Made by a program: the position numbers and the translations under genes
Assembly: GCA_037043235.1 (NCBI GenBank)
Contig: JAWRVZ010000087.1
Span: forward strand, 2,472,501-2,536,500
Length of the DNA: 64,000 nucleotides
Reading direction: 5' to 3'
Source: Rhodeus uyekii
Lineage: Eukaryota; Chordata; Actinopteri; Cypriniformes; Acheilognathidae
Part shown: positions 35,568 through 45,864 of the stretch, piece by piece
Layout: every line of letters starts with the position of its first letter
Position numbering within the stretch: position 1 is the first letter of the stretch
The notes under the pieces: generated by a model
Seen by the model: the letters and a program-made list of their open reading frames with translations, nothing else
The model's database searches: none
What the model was told of the DNA's origin: nothing

Positions 35568-37278
35568 ATTCTGGACTAGCGTGAGATGGACCTTGTCCCG
35601 GTCGAATCTTGGCCAGAACTCCTGGGAGCAGAGCGATCGGGGGAAAGGCGTACAGGCGCAACCTCGGCCACGCCTGTGTCATGGCATCCCGCCCCAGAGG
35701 CGTTGGATGTGTGAGTGAAAACCACAGAGGGCAATGGGAGTTTTCTACCGAGGCAAACAGGTCGACCTGTGCCTTGCCGTACTTCTCCCAAATTTGCTCC
35801 ACCACTTCGGGGTGGAGTCGCCATTCCCCTGGTCTCGCCCCCTGTCTCGATAGGGCGTCTGCTCCCACATTCTGGACCCCCGGGATGTAGGCCGCCCTGA
35901 TAGAGAGCAGCTTTCCCTGGGCCCAGAGGAGGATCTGTCGCGCCATCTTGTAAAGTGGTCGCGAACGCAGACCCCCCATATGATTGATATATGCAACCGC
36001 AGTCATACTGTCGGTGAAAACAGTGACATGGTGGTCGCGAAGGTCCGGTAGGAACGCACAGAGTGCTTTGCGGATCGCCAGTAACTCTAACATGTTTATG
36101 TGCCAGGTCTGGTGCCGACTGTTCCATAGACCTTGTGAGGAGCGGTCTCTCAAGACCGCCCCCCAGCCCGAGAGGGAGGCATCTGTCGAGAGAGAGACTC
36201 TCCGAGCCAGAGCTCCTAGCATTGGGCCTTGAGATAGAAACCAAGGATTCTTCCACATACTCAAGGTGCGTAGGCATCGCCCCGTGACCTTGATAATGCG
36301 AAGCGGGTTCCCTTTCGGGGAATACCCCTTGGTCTTTAGCCACCACTGCAGGGGCCTCATGTGCAGCAGGCCCAGCGGGATGACTCTGGATGCCGCTGCC
36401 ATGAGCCCTAACACCCTCTGAAAGTGTCTGACCGTGAGTGGCTGGCCTAACTTGATGCTCTTGACGGCTGAACAGATAGCTTGGATGCGCCCGGGGGAAA
36501 GCCGAGCCGACATCGCCACTGAGTCCCAGACGACTCCGAAGAAGGTGGTTCTCTGAGCAGGAGAAAGGACACTCTTCTTGGCATTCAGCCTCAACCCCAG
36601 CTCATTTATGTGTGCGAGCACTACATCTCGATGTTGCTCCGCCAACTGCGGCGACTGGGCCAGAATAAGCCAGTCGTCTATATAATTTAAGACACAGATG
36701 CCCCGTAAGCGCAGTGGAGCTAGAGCAGCGTCCACGACTTTCGTGAACGTGCGGGGTGAGAGCGCTAGGCCGAAAGGAAGCACCCGATACTGGTACGCCT
36801 TTCCCCCAAAGGCGAACCTCAGGAACTTCCTGTGTTGCGGAAGGATGGAGACATGGAAATATGCGTCCTTGAGGTCGACTGTGACAAACCAATCCTCGGA
36901 TCTGATCTGCACTACGATCTGTTTGAGCGTTAGCATTTTGAACTTTAGCCGCTTGACCGCACGATTCAGGAGACGTAAATCCAGAATGGGCCGCAACCCT
37001 CCATCCTTCTTGGGAACTATGAAGTACCGGCTGTAGAACCCGGACTTGCTCTCTGCGAGGGGCACATGCTCGATGGCCCCTTTCGCCAGCAAAGTTTCTA
37101 CTTCTTGTTCCATGACCAGAGCCTGCTGAGGGCCTACAGCTGACTGTAGGACCCCCGAGAACCGGGGTGGTGAAACCCCGAACTGAATGGCGTACCCTGA
37201 GGTGACCGTTCGCAGGACCCACTGAGAGATACCGGGTAGCCGTGACCACGCATCCCGGAATCCTACTAGGGGAACCAA
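35452..37278 (-). CDS. DIRS reverse transcriptase-RNase H, intact (608 aa)
   Basis: RT motifs in order: KKDGGLRPILDLRLLN, motif A FVTVDLKDAYFHVSI, GKAYQYRVLPFGLALSPRTF and motif C LNYIDDWLIL. RNase H follows with STDASLSGWGAVL, the Glu in NMLELLAIRKAL, FTDSMTAVAYIN and VQNVGADALSRQG, so all four acidic positions are legible. The enzyme copies element RNA into DNA. The frame has no internal stop, in contrast to copy 1. The last roughly 110 residues overlap the recombinase gene in another frame. The start codon chosen (Met at 37278) may be internal, since gag and pol sequence continue upstream. Confidence 0.9.
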   Translation of the reverse strand: MVPLVGFRDAWSRLPGISQWVLRTVTSGYAIQFGVSPPRFSGVLQSAVGPQQALVMEQEVETLLAKGAIEHVPLAESKSGFYSRYFIVPKKDGGLRPILDLRLLNRAVKRLKFKMLTLKQIVVQIRSEDWFVTVDLKDAYFHVSILPQHRKFLRFAFGGKAYQYRVLPFGLALSPRTFTKVVDAALAPLRLRGICVLNYIDDWLILAQSPQLAEQHRDVVLAHINELGLRLNAKKSVLSPAQRTTFFGVVWDSVAMSARLSPGRIQAICSAVKSIKLGQPLTVRHFQRVLGLMAAASRVIPLGLLHMRPLQWWLKTKGYSPKGNPLRIIKVTGRCLRTLSMWKNPWFLSQGPMLGALARRVSLSTDASLSGWGAVLRDRSSQGLWNSRHQTWHINMLELLAIRKALCAFLPDLRDHHVTVFTDSMTAVAYINHMGGLRSRPLYKMARQILLWAQGKLLSIRAAYIPGVQNVGADALSRQGARPGEWRLHPEVVEQIWEKYGKAQVDLFASVENSHCPLWFSLTHPTPLGRDAMTQAWPRLRLYAFPPIALLPGVLAKIRPGQGPSHASPEYGSRTSCPSSMGSLGRSRSGGTFCPRRKVVFFTRNQSC

Positions 37279-37437
37279 CCTCTGGCCTCTGGTGCTAATA
37301 GCATGTCCACCACTGGGCCGGGATTCCCGGATTCCCGGGTGGACTGCTCTAGGACCCTCCTCGGAGGGAGTGGTTTTCCCATGGCGGGCTGACTGATCAG
37401 CTGCTCCAGGGATACACCACCTTGTTGCGGCTTGGCG

Positions 37438-38871
37438 TCAGGGCCGCTTGCTCTTAGCCTTCTTAGCGCTCAGGACAACCCTCAGATCGCCCCTTTTGCC
37501 AGACGCTTGAGCCTGTCGGCCCGACCCCCCGGGGTTCACCGGAGGGAGACGGGTGGCGACACTTCGTTTTTGAGCGGCCCTGTGTGAAGAGCTCTGAGCC
37601 CGCGCTTGACTGGCGGTCTCACGTGGAGGGCGGCGGGGAATAACTTTACTGAACGCCACCTGCTGTCGTGCAGCCTCCTGAAACTTATCGACGACGCTTT
37701 TTACGGCGTCGCCGAACAAGCCCGAAGGGGACAGAGGGGCGTCCAGCAAAACAAATTTGTCCCTATCTTTAATGGATGACAAATTGAGCCATAGATGTCT
37801 CTCCGTAGCCACCAGAGCTGCCATGGAGCGGCCGACAGAGTAGGCCATCTCCCTAGTGGCCCGGAGAGACAGATCCACGGTCCGGCACATCTCTGCCACT
37901 GCCTCCGGACCGATACCGCCGCCCTCGTTGAGGTCCCCAAGCAACTCAGCCTGATAAGCCTGCAGCAGAGCCGTGGTGTGCAGGCACGCTGCGGCCTGAC
38001 TAGAGGCTGAGTAAGCTTTCCCCACCAAAGACGACGTGACGCGCATCGGCTTGGAGGGGAGCGCCGGAGCTTTAATGGAGGATGCAGATTGGGGCACAAG
38101 TTAACTCGCAAGCGCCTCGTCCACCATCTGCATCCCCCCATAGCAATGACTTTGAGCCCCTACGAGATTCGTATACATCGGACTGTTCCGTGTATGAACT
38201 CTCTCAGAGGCTGGCTTTTCCCACGATCTGGACACCTCGGCATGCAATTCGGGTAGGAAAGGCATAGCTCGGCGCGGGGGAGTGACGCGAGCCGGCAGAT
38301 AACGCTCGTCTAACATACTTGGCCATTCAATATCCAGACGAGAGACAGCTCACGCCACAACCTCAACTAGCTCTTCAAATGCCGGTGAGGAAAGTGGCGA
38401 AACCTCCCCAGCCGGATCAACACTAGCTAAGTCCATCTCACTATCGGAACTCGACAAAGCTAGTGTTGGAGTTACAGCACGGACATCTCCCGAAGAGTGC
38501 CCGCGACTGGAACCCGTTTGATCTCGTGAGGGCTGAGGTAAGGACGGGCCCACCCCAGCGACCTTAGCGAGATCCATTTGTGAACCCCAGGACTGGGAGC
38601 GCCGCAAAGCCTCGGCTGCTGCAGGTCCCGAACCCCGGGGAACACTAGCCTGGGCGGCCTCGTTACAGACCGCCAGGCGGGAGCAGAGAACATGCAGGGA
38701 AAACTGCTCACAGTCTTTACAGCCGGCCCCCTCAAGTGCCGACCGTGCATGTTCCACTCCTAAACAGATAACACACACAACGTGTGTATCCCTGCCCGTT
38801 ATAAAACGAGGACAGGGATAAACACACGGTCTGAAACTCTGTTCATCTCTCGCCACACTTTTCACACTCAT
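37438..38871 (-). pseudogene. DIRS gag-like ORF with two in-frame stops
   Basis: Three open segments share one frame: 38871-38350, 38316-38101 and 38097-37438. They are separated by a TGA near 38347 and a TAA near 38099, so a frame of about 478 codons is interrupted twice without any frameshift. The N-terminal Cys/His cluster (CPRFITGRDTHVVCVICLG) and the LLQAYQAELL and LWLNLS regions match copy 1. The C-terminus is basic (KKAKSKRP). The stops are either inactivating mutations or sites of readthrough. The former is simpler. Confidence 0.75.
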
Positions 38872-39126
38872 TCTCTGATTTTTTTTAAGCTATCACAGTC
38901 TCAAAAACCACTCTCGCACAGACACAGCACGCTGAAGGCATTCAGAGCTGACACGCCCGGTTTCAGACGCGCCTTTATGCTCTTCCTCATGACGTCACCG
39001 GCTATGGCCGGCAGTGACGCATTCACACGCGTTCGTTTCTCATTGGTTGCACAGATCTTCACGTGACTGACGCAAGGCTATTTCCCCTAGTGCATCGACA
39101 CAGCTCGAGTTCCCAGAAAGGGAACA

Positions 39127-40144
39127 GTGATTAACCAAAAGACAAATACCTGTGATGATTAGTGACTAAGGTAACTGATGAGTGCTGGAAGGTTCTGGAA
39201 CAAAAACAACATGTGATCAAAAAGAGACAAAATAAGAGTCCTGGGTGACAGTGAATCTGACAATGAGCAAGATGAAAATATCTGCTACAGCTCTGCTGAC
39301 TGATGTCAGAACAACACAACTACACAAAACATCCGCACAGTTTCCACATCAGCAGCAATCTTTACTAGTCATTAAAACACATCAGATACTGGCATAAGGT
39401 CAGACCTCTGCAAACTACTGAATCAAATCAACCTGGACACCTTTGTGATGTTTCAAACAATACAGTATGATGGCAATATGTATCGAAAGCATTTTGTCCA
39501 TATACTACAAAAATACAAAACAAAATGCTGTAATATAATGTAAAAAAATGAATAAAGAAAAAATAATGTCAAAAAGAAGAGAAATACAAACCTGTCATTC
39601 AGGTTTGAGACGTCCTGCCATGAAAAAGAATATAACCAGTTCAACAGGATCAACAACTGCATCATCAACAAGTACATCAACACTGAAAAACATTTCAAGA
39701 AAACATTGGATATTTTTTCTCCCTTTTCCCCATTTTCATTCTCCTTGTAATGATTTTATCAAAAAAAATTAATTTAATTTTGTGTAAACATGAATGTCTG
39801 TGATTCATTATTAGTGATGCTTTAGCAATGTGAACCCTTTTTGTTAGGCTAATAAAGCCACTTGATTCTTGAATTTACAACATTATAACAATGTAAAAGA
39901 ATAGATGGATGTGTAGAGCAAAACAAATATACGTGTGTCAATGAATTCACAAAGTTCAACTCAATTGAAATAAGAAACTCACAACTCACAAATCCAAATT
40001 TACATGCTGATTTGTATATGTGAAGATTGAACAGGTTGTGAGTTTGAGTCTTTTTCTTTTTCTCTCTTTTAGTTTCTCTGTTGGTCAGAATAGGGATGTT
40101 AATAAAAAACAAAAAACACACTTCACTTAATCTGATCATCTGAC
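39127..40144. other. Flank between the DIRS element and gene C block
   Basis: 39265-39335 repeats the 3' relic seen at 31438-31505. 39400-40080 is broadly collinear with 31790-32330 (for example 'aatcaaatcaacctgga' and 'aataaagccacttgattcttg'), showing that the P1 and C units are segmental duplicates. No open exon was recognised. Confidence 0.55.
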
Positions 40145-40310
40145 AACTAGGAGTTTCTCCTCCCTCCCATCTGACATCAGAGAATATCACTCTCGAGTCT
40201 CTCAGCTCTTGTTCAGTCTGTCAGGATGAAAACAGGAGAGAGAAACTATGAGGAAGATCTTTCTGGATTGAACCCAGATATAAAAAGAAAACAGGTCATT
40301 TGCTTTGGAA
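40145..40310 (+). promoter_or_regulatory. Conserved upstream block of the V-set units (C copy)
   Basis: Collinear with 32405-32552 and 52395-52531. An ATG at 40226 opens a short frame (M-K-T-G-E-R) that runs towards a 'aacag|gtcattt' junction. Likely promoter and 5' untranslated exon of gene C (inference). Confidence 0.5.
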
Positions 40311-40373
40311 AGCCAGGTTGTATTTCGCTGTTGTTTTCAAATCAGCCTCTTTCATTTTTGACTTGTTGGTCAG

Positions 40374-40574
40374 AATGAGGATGTGGCTGGAAATTCAGCA
40401 ATCTTATTTTTTTCCAGGGTATTTTTTCATTTTATTTAAGTCAAGGCATGGTTTAAAGACACAGTGACAGCAGAGATATACGAGACGCCAGTCAGATTGT
40501 TTTTCTTGAGGATCAGGATCCAGAATACAATGTTTTCTCACAGGAAGTTAAGGAAACGTCAATCTCATATTCAT
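40374..40574 (+). pseudogene. Decayed Ig-like exon upstream of gene C (copy 5 of 6)
   Basis: The acceptor 'ttgttggtcag' and donor 'cat|gtaagtctgag' are both preserved, but the frame that opens N-E-D-V-A-G-N-S-A cannot form an Ig domain: the Cys strand is lost in a T-rich run. Retained splice sites around an unreadable exon suggest it may still be skipped or included as a non-coding exon. Confidence 0.5.
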
Positions 40575-41357
40575 GTAAGTCTGAGTTCATGTAAGAATGA
40601 GTTTACTCATTTAATTTACTGCTGTTCATTTCACTCATAAAATCAAACGTCACATCAAACAAGGATGACTAAAGTTTTCTGCTGAAAATACCAGGTTATT
40701 TTTATTATTATGTGTAGAATTTCATTATTTTTTCAGTGAAACTAGCACAGTCTCAAGCTTTTGGTCTTGTTTTTAATTGTCGACATGAAAGGGATGGCTC
40801 ACCTAAAAGGGAAAATGCTGACATGACTTACTCAACCTAAAGTTGCTCAAACCGGTTTCTTTCTGTTGTTTAAAACAAGAGAAAATATTTTAAAAATGTT
40901 GTTTTAAAGATATATGTTGGTTATCAAACTGTTGACAACCCCCATTGACTTTCATTATAGAACAAATGTATTATGGAAGTCAATGGCTATCGTCAACTGT
41001 CTGATTAACAACATTCTTCAAAATTTATTTTTTTTCAGCAGAAGAAAGAAACAAACAATTTCTCATACAGCTTGGAACAATTTGAGCTGATTAAATTATG
41101 ACAAAATAAAAAAAAAAAAAAAAAAAGATTAAAGAATATCTTGCATGTGTGGTCAGTTCTCATGATAAGCCTTCACTTACGTCAAAGACGTAAAGACGTC
41201 ACTTTTACCCAGAATGCATGGCGTATACGGTAGCAGAAGAGCTTACGGAAGAACAATACGTTCTGTTGAAACATTTTCATTTCAGAAACATTTCTCATGT
41301 AATATAGTCTAAATTTACACGTTATATAGTCAAAACATATATTGAAATAAGGCCACC

Positions 41358-42529
41358 ATGATGATCAGGTATGTGAATTTTGAATGAAATGCGGTTTAGA
41401 CAAAAATGTCTCACACGTCCTGACACTGAAGGCCTGATGTTGTTGATGCTCGTGTTTGAGTTAATCCTGCTGTGTTTTGATTGTTAAATGCTTTATTAAA
41501 CTATAAGTTTAAGTTTTAAGTTTAGGATTTTAAGTGTTAATACATTTAACATGGACTAGTTTATTATTTTAAGGATTTTTTGCATGGTTTATCTGCTGTA
41601 ACTATTATTTTGTTCTAGATGTTTGCATTATAAGCATTTTGCATTATCATCTTAGTTGATCGTTTGCATAGGTTTAAAATGGATTCAATATTTTAGTAGA
41701 AGGGTGTTTAACGTCAACTACATATGCTTCATTCACTGCATGTTTATCTTCACGTTTACTCTCTGAATTGTGACAGGTATTCAAGCTTTGTACAATTATT
41801 TAAAAAGTTGCTCTACTTCTATTTCTGTTTGCAGTTGCTGCTTCTTCTGTCTCTTTTCAGTGCTGATAAATGAAGGTGAATACAAAACACAAAGGAAAAT
41901 GTATGCCACATGAATAAATGTCAGATTGTGTGTTTACAGTTAAAGTTTTTGGGATTTCAGTGTCTCTGCAGGAAACAGTTGAGGCTGTTATTGGAGGTTC
42001 TGTTGTTCTGCCGTGTTCTTCATCTCAACATGGTATTAAACTTCAAGACACTGATGTGCATTTGAGAGACCGTAATGACAAAATTGTGTATAGTATAATT
42101 AAGGGTAAAGATTCAGTAGCAGGACAAGACCCACGGTACAAGAACAGAGCTGAAACTTTCCCTGATGAGATTCAGAGAAGAAACTCCATCACACTCAAGA
42201 ATCTCACGCATGATGATGCAGGAAAATACATCTGTTTCATCACACCCTCAGATGAACTTCTGACTGTAGTTCTGATCATCACTGGTGTGTGAAACTGGCT
42301 GATTCATTTATGAAGTTTTCAAAAAATCTGAATAAAATTAGTTTTTGAACAACTAATAATGCTCTATCCTGAATGCTGCTTACAGTGCAGTGATGTTTTC
42401 CTTTACTGTTTTGTTGCAGAAAAAGGAAACAATACCACCGAACAAAGAAACGGACAACCAGCTGTGAAGACATCATGGAGTTTCTGGTTTTACATTGCAT
42501 TGTCTGTATTATTATTAGTGATAAGCTAA
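41358..42529 (+). CDS. Gene C: V-set receptor, decaying, tail-less
   Basis: Exons 41358-41368 (gccaccATGATGATCAG|gtatgt), 41835-41875, 41961-42284 and 42420-42529 fit in phase and give 161 aa. The V-set exon is very close to gene B, but the core Trp is Leu (DVHLRD in place of DVHWRD) and a codon is lost in the E-strand region (RRNSITLK against RRNFYITLK). Both Cys remain. In exon 4 a deletion relative to gene B joins the end of the membrane span (LSVLLLVIS) to an immediate TAA, removing the cytoplasmic tail. It may be a non-signalling variant or an early pseudogene. Its 3' flank is interrupted by a LINE at 42875. Confidence 0.65.
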
Positions 42530-42874
42530 GCTCCAGCCTCAATTTCTAATTTCTTGAGTGAAGGACCAAAAACTCTGACACAAATGACAAGTGGTAATTA
42601 AATTAAAAGTTTCCTTTTTCAATTCATCTAACTTTTCTAAATTGTTAGACACTACATCCGTTTCCACCCAAAGTTTCTCATGTAACTGACAATTGGAACA
42701 CATTAGTGAACAAAGCAGTTATTCGGTCCCATGTGTTCAAGGGAATGAAATGGTAATTTCATGGGAATGTTTTTGCAAAATATCTGAAATAAAATTAAAG
42801 TTGCTGCAACCGTCTCTTTTTCAATCATTATAAATGAATTGTGCCTCAGAGTGTGCAGATGAAGCTCAATAAAC

Positions 42875-44700
42875 AGAATCAGAATCAGAAAGAGCTTTAT
42901 TGCCAAGTGTGCTTGCACACACAAGGAATTTGTCTTCAGGAATTTGGTCAGGTGCATGGGGCAAAAGAGAGGAAAAGGGGCAGAGACGGGAGGGAGTTCA
43001 ATGCCCTGACAGCTTGGGGAATGAAGCTGTTCTTCAGTCGGCTGGTCCTTGCCTGGAGACTGCGTAGTCTCCTCCCTGATGGCAGCAGACTGAAGAGGCT
43101 CTGGGATGGGTGGGAGGGGTCTCTCGCAATGATGAGGGCTTTGCGGGAGAGGCGGGAGTTATAAATATCCTGGAGGGGGGGGAGAGAGACACCAACGATC
43201 TTCTCAGTCTCTCTCTCACTATGCACTGAAGTGCTTTACGGCAGGATGTGTTGCATGCGCCATACCACACAGTGATGCAGCTGGTCAGAATGCTCTCGAT
43301 GGTGCCTCTGTAGAAGGTGTGCATGATGGGGGCTGAGGCTCCGGCTCTTCTCAGCTTACGGAGAAAGTAGAGTCGCTGCTGTGCTTTCTTGGTCAGTGCT
43401 GTGGTGTTGGTGGTCCAGGAGAGGTCTTCTGTGATATGCACACCCAGAAATGTGGTACTCCTCACTCTTTCCACGGTCGCACCGTTGATAGTCAGAGGAG
43501 GGTGCTGGGTGTGCATTCTCCTGAAGTCAACAAGAATCTCCTTCGTCTTCTCCACGTTCAGAGAGAGATTGTTGTCGCCGCACCACCTGACCAGGTGGCT
43601 CACCTCACTCCTGAAGTTTGTCTCATCGCCGTTGGCGATGAGACCAACTACAGTCGTGTCATCCGCAAACTTGATGAAGAGATTGCTGTTGTGTATGGGT
43701 GTGCAGTCATGGGTCAGCAGAGTGAAGAGGAGGGGGCTCAACACACAACCCTGAGGGGCTCCAGTGTTCATAATGATGGAGCTGGATGTGTTACTGCCGA
43801 CCCGTACTGCCTGAGGTCTTCCCGTCAGGAAGTCCAGCAGCCAGTTGCACAGTGAAGTGCTGAGTCCCAGCTGAGACAGTTTTTGGGTGAGCTGTTGAGG
43901 GATGATTGTATTGAAAGCTGAACTAAAATCAATGAACAGCATTCTGACATACGTGTCTTTTTTGTCCAGATGTGTGAGTGCTGAATGGACAGCAGTGGCA
44001 ATGGCGTCATCGGTCGAGCGTTTTGACCGGTATGCAAATTGGTGGGGGTCCAGGGAGGGGGGGAGGACAGATTTAATGTGGTGCATGACTAGCCGCTCAA
44101 AGCACTTCATAAGGATGGGGGTAAGTGCGACTGGGCGGTAGTCATTGAAGCAGGATGGAGATGATTTTTTAGGGACAGGAATGATGGTGGTTGCTTTGAA
44201 GCAGGTGGGGACAACAGCTTGACTCAGTGAGATGTTGAAGATGTCTGTGAAGACATCCGTGAGTTCCTCTGCACAGTCTCTCAATACACGACCAGGAATG
44301 TTGTCAGGACCCGGAGCTTTGCGTGCGTTGACCCTGCTGAGGGATTTACTCACGCTGTCCCTGGGCAGTGTCAACATCTGGTCATCGGGAGGAGGTGGTG
44401 ACTTCTGTGCAGTGGTGCTGTTGTGTGCCTCAAAGCGAGCGAAGAAGGTGTTCAGCTCATTCAGTAGGGGGGTGGTGCTGTCACACGTCCGTGCAGGGGG
44501 TTTGTAGTCCGTGAGGGTCTGAATCCCCTGCCACAGACTCCTTGAGTCTCTGCTGTCGCTGAAACAGTGGGCTATCCTCCTGGAGTACTGTCTCTTAGCC
44601 TTCCTGATGCCGCGTGACAGGTTGGCCCTTGCTGTCCTCAGGCCCACCTCATCTCCAGCTCTGAAGGCAGCGTTACGCGTCTGCTGTCCATATTGTGCTC
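42875..44700 (-). mobile_element. 5'-truncated L2/CR1-type LINE
   Basis: The 3' end on the minus strand is the short repeat 'ttctgattctgattctg' after 'ggcaataaagctctttc', typical of L2/CR1-group LINEs that end in short tandem repeats instead of poly(A). It is inserted in the 3' flank shared by genes B and C (gaagctcaataaac). The endonuclease region is missing, so the copy is 5'-truncated. The exact 5' edge is uncertain. Confidence 0.85.
43034..44647 (-). CDS. LINE reverse transcriptase fragment (537 aa)
   Basis: A long open frame with non-LTR RT motifs: ARKAPGPDNIPGRVL, NDYRPVALTPILMKCFERL, motif A LFIDFSSAFNTIIP, TGAPQGCVLSPLLFTL and motif C IKFADDTTVVG, followed by the thumb region (STTFLGVHITEDLSW). 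This is the RT core of ORF2. The apurinic endonuclease that precedes it in full-length elements is absent. The open frame points to a fairly recent insertion, but without endonuclease it cannot move by itself. Confidence 0.85.
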   Translation of the reverse strand: MGLRTARANLSRGIRKAKRQYSRRIAHCFSDSRDSRSLWQGIQTLTDYKPPARTCDSTTPLLNELNTFFARFEAHNSTTAQKSPPPPDDQMLTLPRDSVSKSLSRVNARKAPGPDNIPGRVLRDCAEELTDVFTDIFNISLSQAVVPTCFKATTIIPVPKKSSPSCFNDYRPVALTPILMKCFERLVMHHIKSVLPPSLDPHQFAYRSKRSTDDAIATAVHSALTHLDKKDTYVRMLFIDFSSAFNTIIPQQLTQKLSQLGLSTSLCNWLLDFLTGRPQAVRVGSNTSSSIIMNTGAPQGCVLSPLLFTLLTHDCTPIHNSNLFIKFADDTTVVGLIANGDETNFRSEVSHLVRWCGDNNLSLNVEKTKEILVDFRRMHTQHPPLTINGATVERVRSTTFLGVHITEDLSWTTNTTALTKKAQQRLYFLRKLRRAGASAPIMHTFYRGTIESILTSCITVWYGACNTSCRKALQCIVRERLRRSLVSLSPPSRIFITPASPAKPSSLRETPPTHPRASSVCCHQGGDYAVSRQGPAD

Positions 44701-45236
44701 TTTAGTCCATATGAACACTTCCAAAGTCACAATCTACCGGTGTGACCCTATTTGAGACAGTGGACTTTCAGTAAATATGTCATAATGGTATTATCATTCT
44801 TCATTTATGCATATGCTGATGATGTTTTGACTAATTGCATCTTTAACATGAATTAATGGAAGAAATAAGTAGCCATTTGTGCCAGAGCCTTTTTGTTGCG
44901 TGTGTTGCAATGTTTTAGTTGTGCGCTGGGTGGCGCTGTAAAATCAGGTAAACCAGTTTTATTTTAATAATGTTGAGAGAGTGTGATGGGCTCGAGAAAT
45001 CACACAAAGTCACTGAAATCACTGTGATTAACAGCATATCTGGCACTTTTTCAAGCCAACAGACTGGAAATCATTTGCATAAACTGCAATGCACAAAAAC
45101 TAAACATCCTGAATTACATATCATGGTGTTTGAAGTAGCAGATTTTTGACAGCCTTAAATGCATTTTTCAATACTTCTCTTGTTAAACATGAGAAGCTGA
45201 TTGATGCACAGAAACAACTTGTACCCTTAACAACCC
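44701..45236. other. No recognised feature
   Basis: AT-rich sequence between the LINE and the Harbinger-like element. No gene, terminus or conserved block was recognised. Confidence 0.4.
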
Positions 45237-45239
45237 TTA

Positions 45240-45861
45240 AGGGCCAGACACAGCAGATCACGCACGAATCACTCACAAATCACTCACAAATCACTCACAA
45301 ATCACTCACAAATCACGCACAGATTGGGTTTGTGTGCGCTTGTGCGTCGAGAAGCTGACCAAAGTATTCCACGAACATTTTACGCACGCCCGACGCATGA
45401 ATCACTGACGGAGCGCGTCCAAACACGCACACTTCGTGAATGTTCCACGAACAAGCACTTTCAGAATCCACATTGTCAGTGGAATGAACGTGATACGTGC
45501 GCGGTTCATGAGTGATATGAAGGTGGGGCGTCAGTGGATGTGCGCGGTTTCGAACCAGTTGTCACTGAAACGAAGCTTTGAATGAATGAACCCATTTTCA
45601 AAACAGTTGATGAAGTGGTTCAATACTGGTTAATTGCTTCATTTGGACATCACTACGCACACCAGATTTTGAACCGTTCAAAACTCAAAATCACGCACAA
45701 ACCGCCTTCGACGCACATCTACTTACAATCACAGCCGGTCCACATTCGTTCCACCGATGAATTACGCATACGACGCACGCTCCGCGCAGAAACGAAAGTC
45801 TGTGCGTAATTTGTGCGTGATTCGTGCGTGATTCATGCGTTTTCACTGTGTGACTGGCCCT
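45240..45861. mobile_element. Non-autonomous Harbinger-like DNA element, 622 bp
   Basis: Terminal inverted repeats agggccagacacagcag on the left and the complement of ctgtgtgactggccct on the right. Flanking TTA on both sides (45237-45239 and 45862-45864) is the 3-bp duplication of PIF/Harbinger elements. The subterminal regions carry many copies of 'cgcac', 'tcacgcac' and 'tcactcacaaa' motifs on both sides, and the left has about five direct 11-bp units (45268-45315). No transposase is encoded. Confidence 0.75.
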
Positions 45862-45864
45862 TTA

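Larger units (their letters stand above)
34014..39126 (-). mobile_element. DIRS-type retrotransposon, copy 3, nearly intact
   Basis: A 5.1-kb element with inverted terminal repeats (about 34062-34250 against 38935-39110). An internal complementary region at 34272-34350 has a first 48 bp that is the exact reverse complement of the outer end (34014-34061), and its second part matches the other end. On the minus strand the order is gag-like, RT-RNase H, tyrosine recombinase, the canonical DIRS arrangement without DDE integrase or direct LTRs. RT-RNase H and recombinase frames are open. Gag has two in-frame stops. It interrupts pseudogene P1. No target duplication is expected for this class. Confidence 0.92.

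Noticed and set aside
43389..43855. Plus-strand frames across the LINE
   Set aside because: Shadows of the minus-strand reverse transcriptase frame.
45268..45315. Short direct repeats resembling a CRISPR array
   Set aside because: Units are 11 bp, have no spacers and lie in the subterminal part of a DNA transposon in a vertebrate genome.
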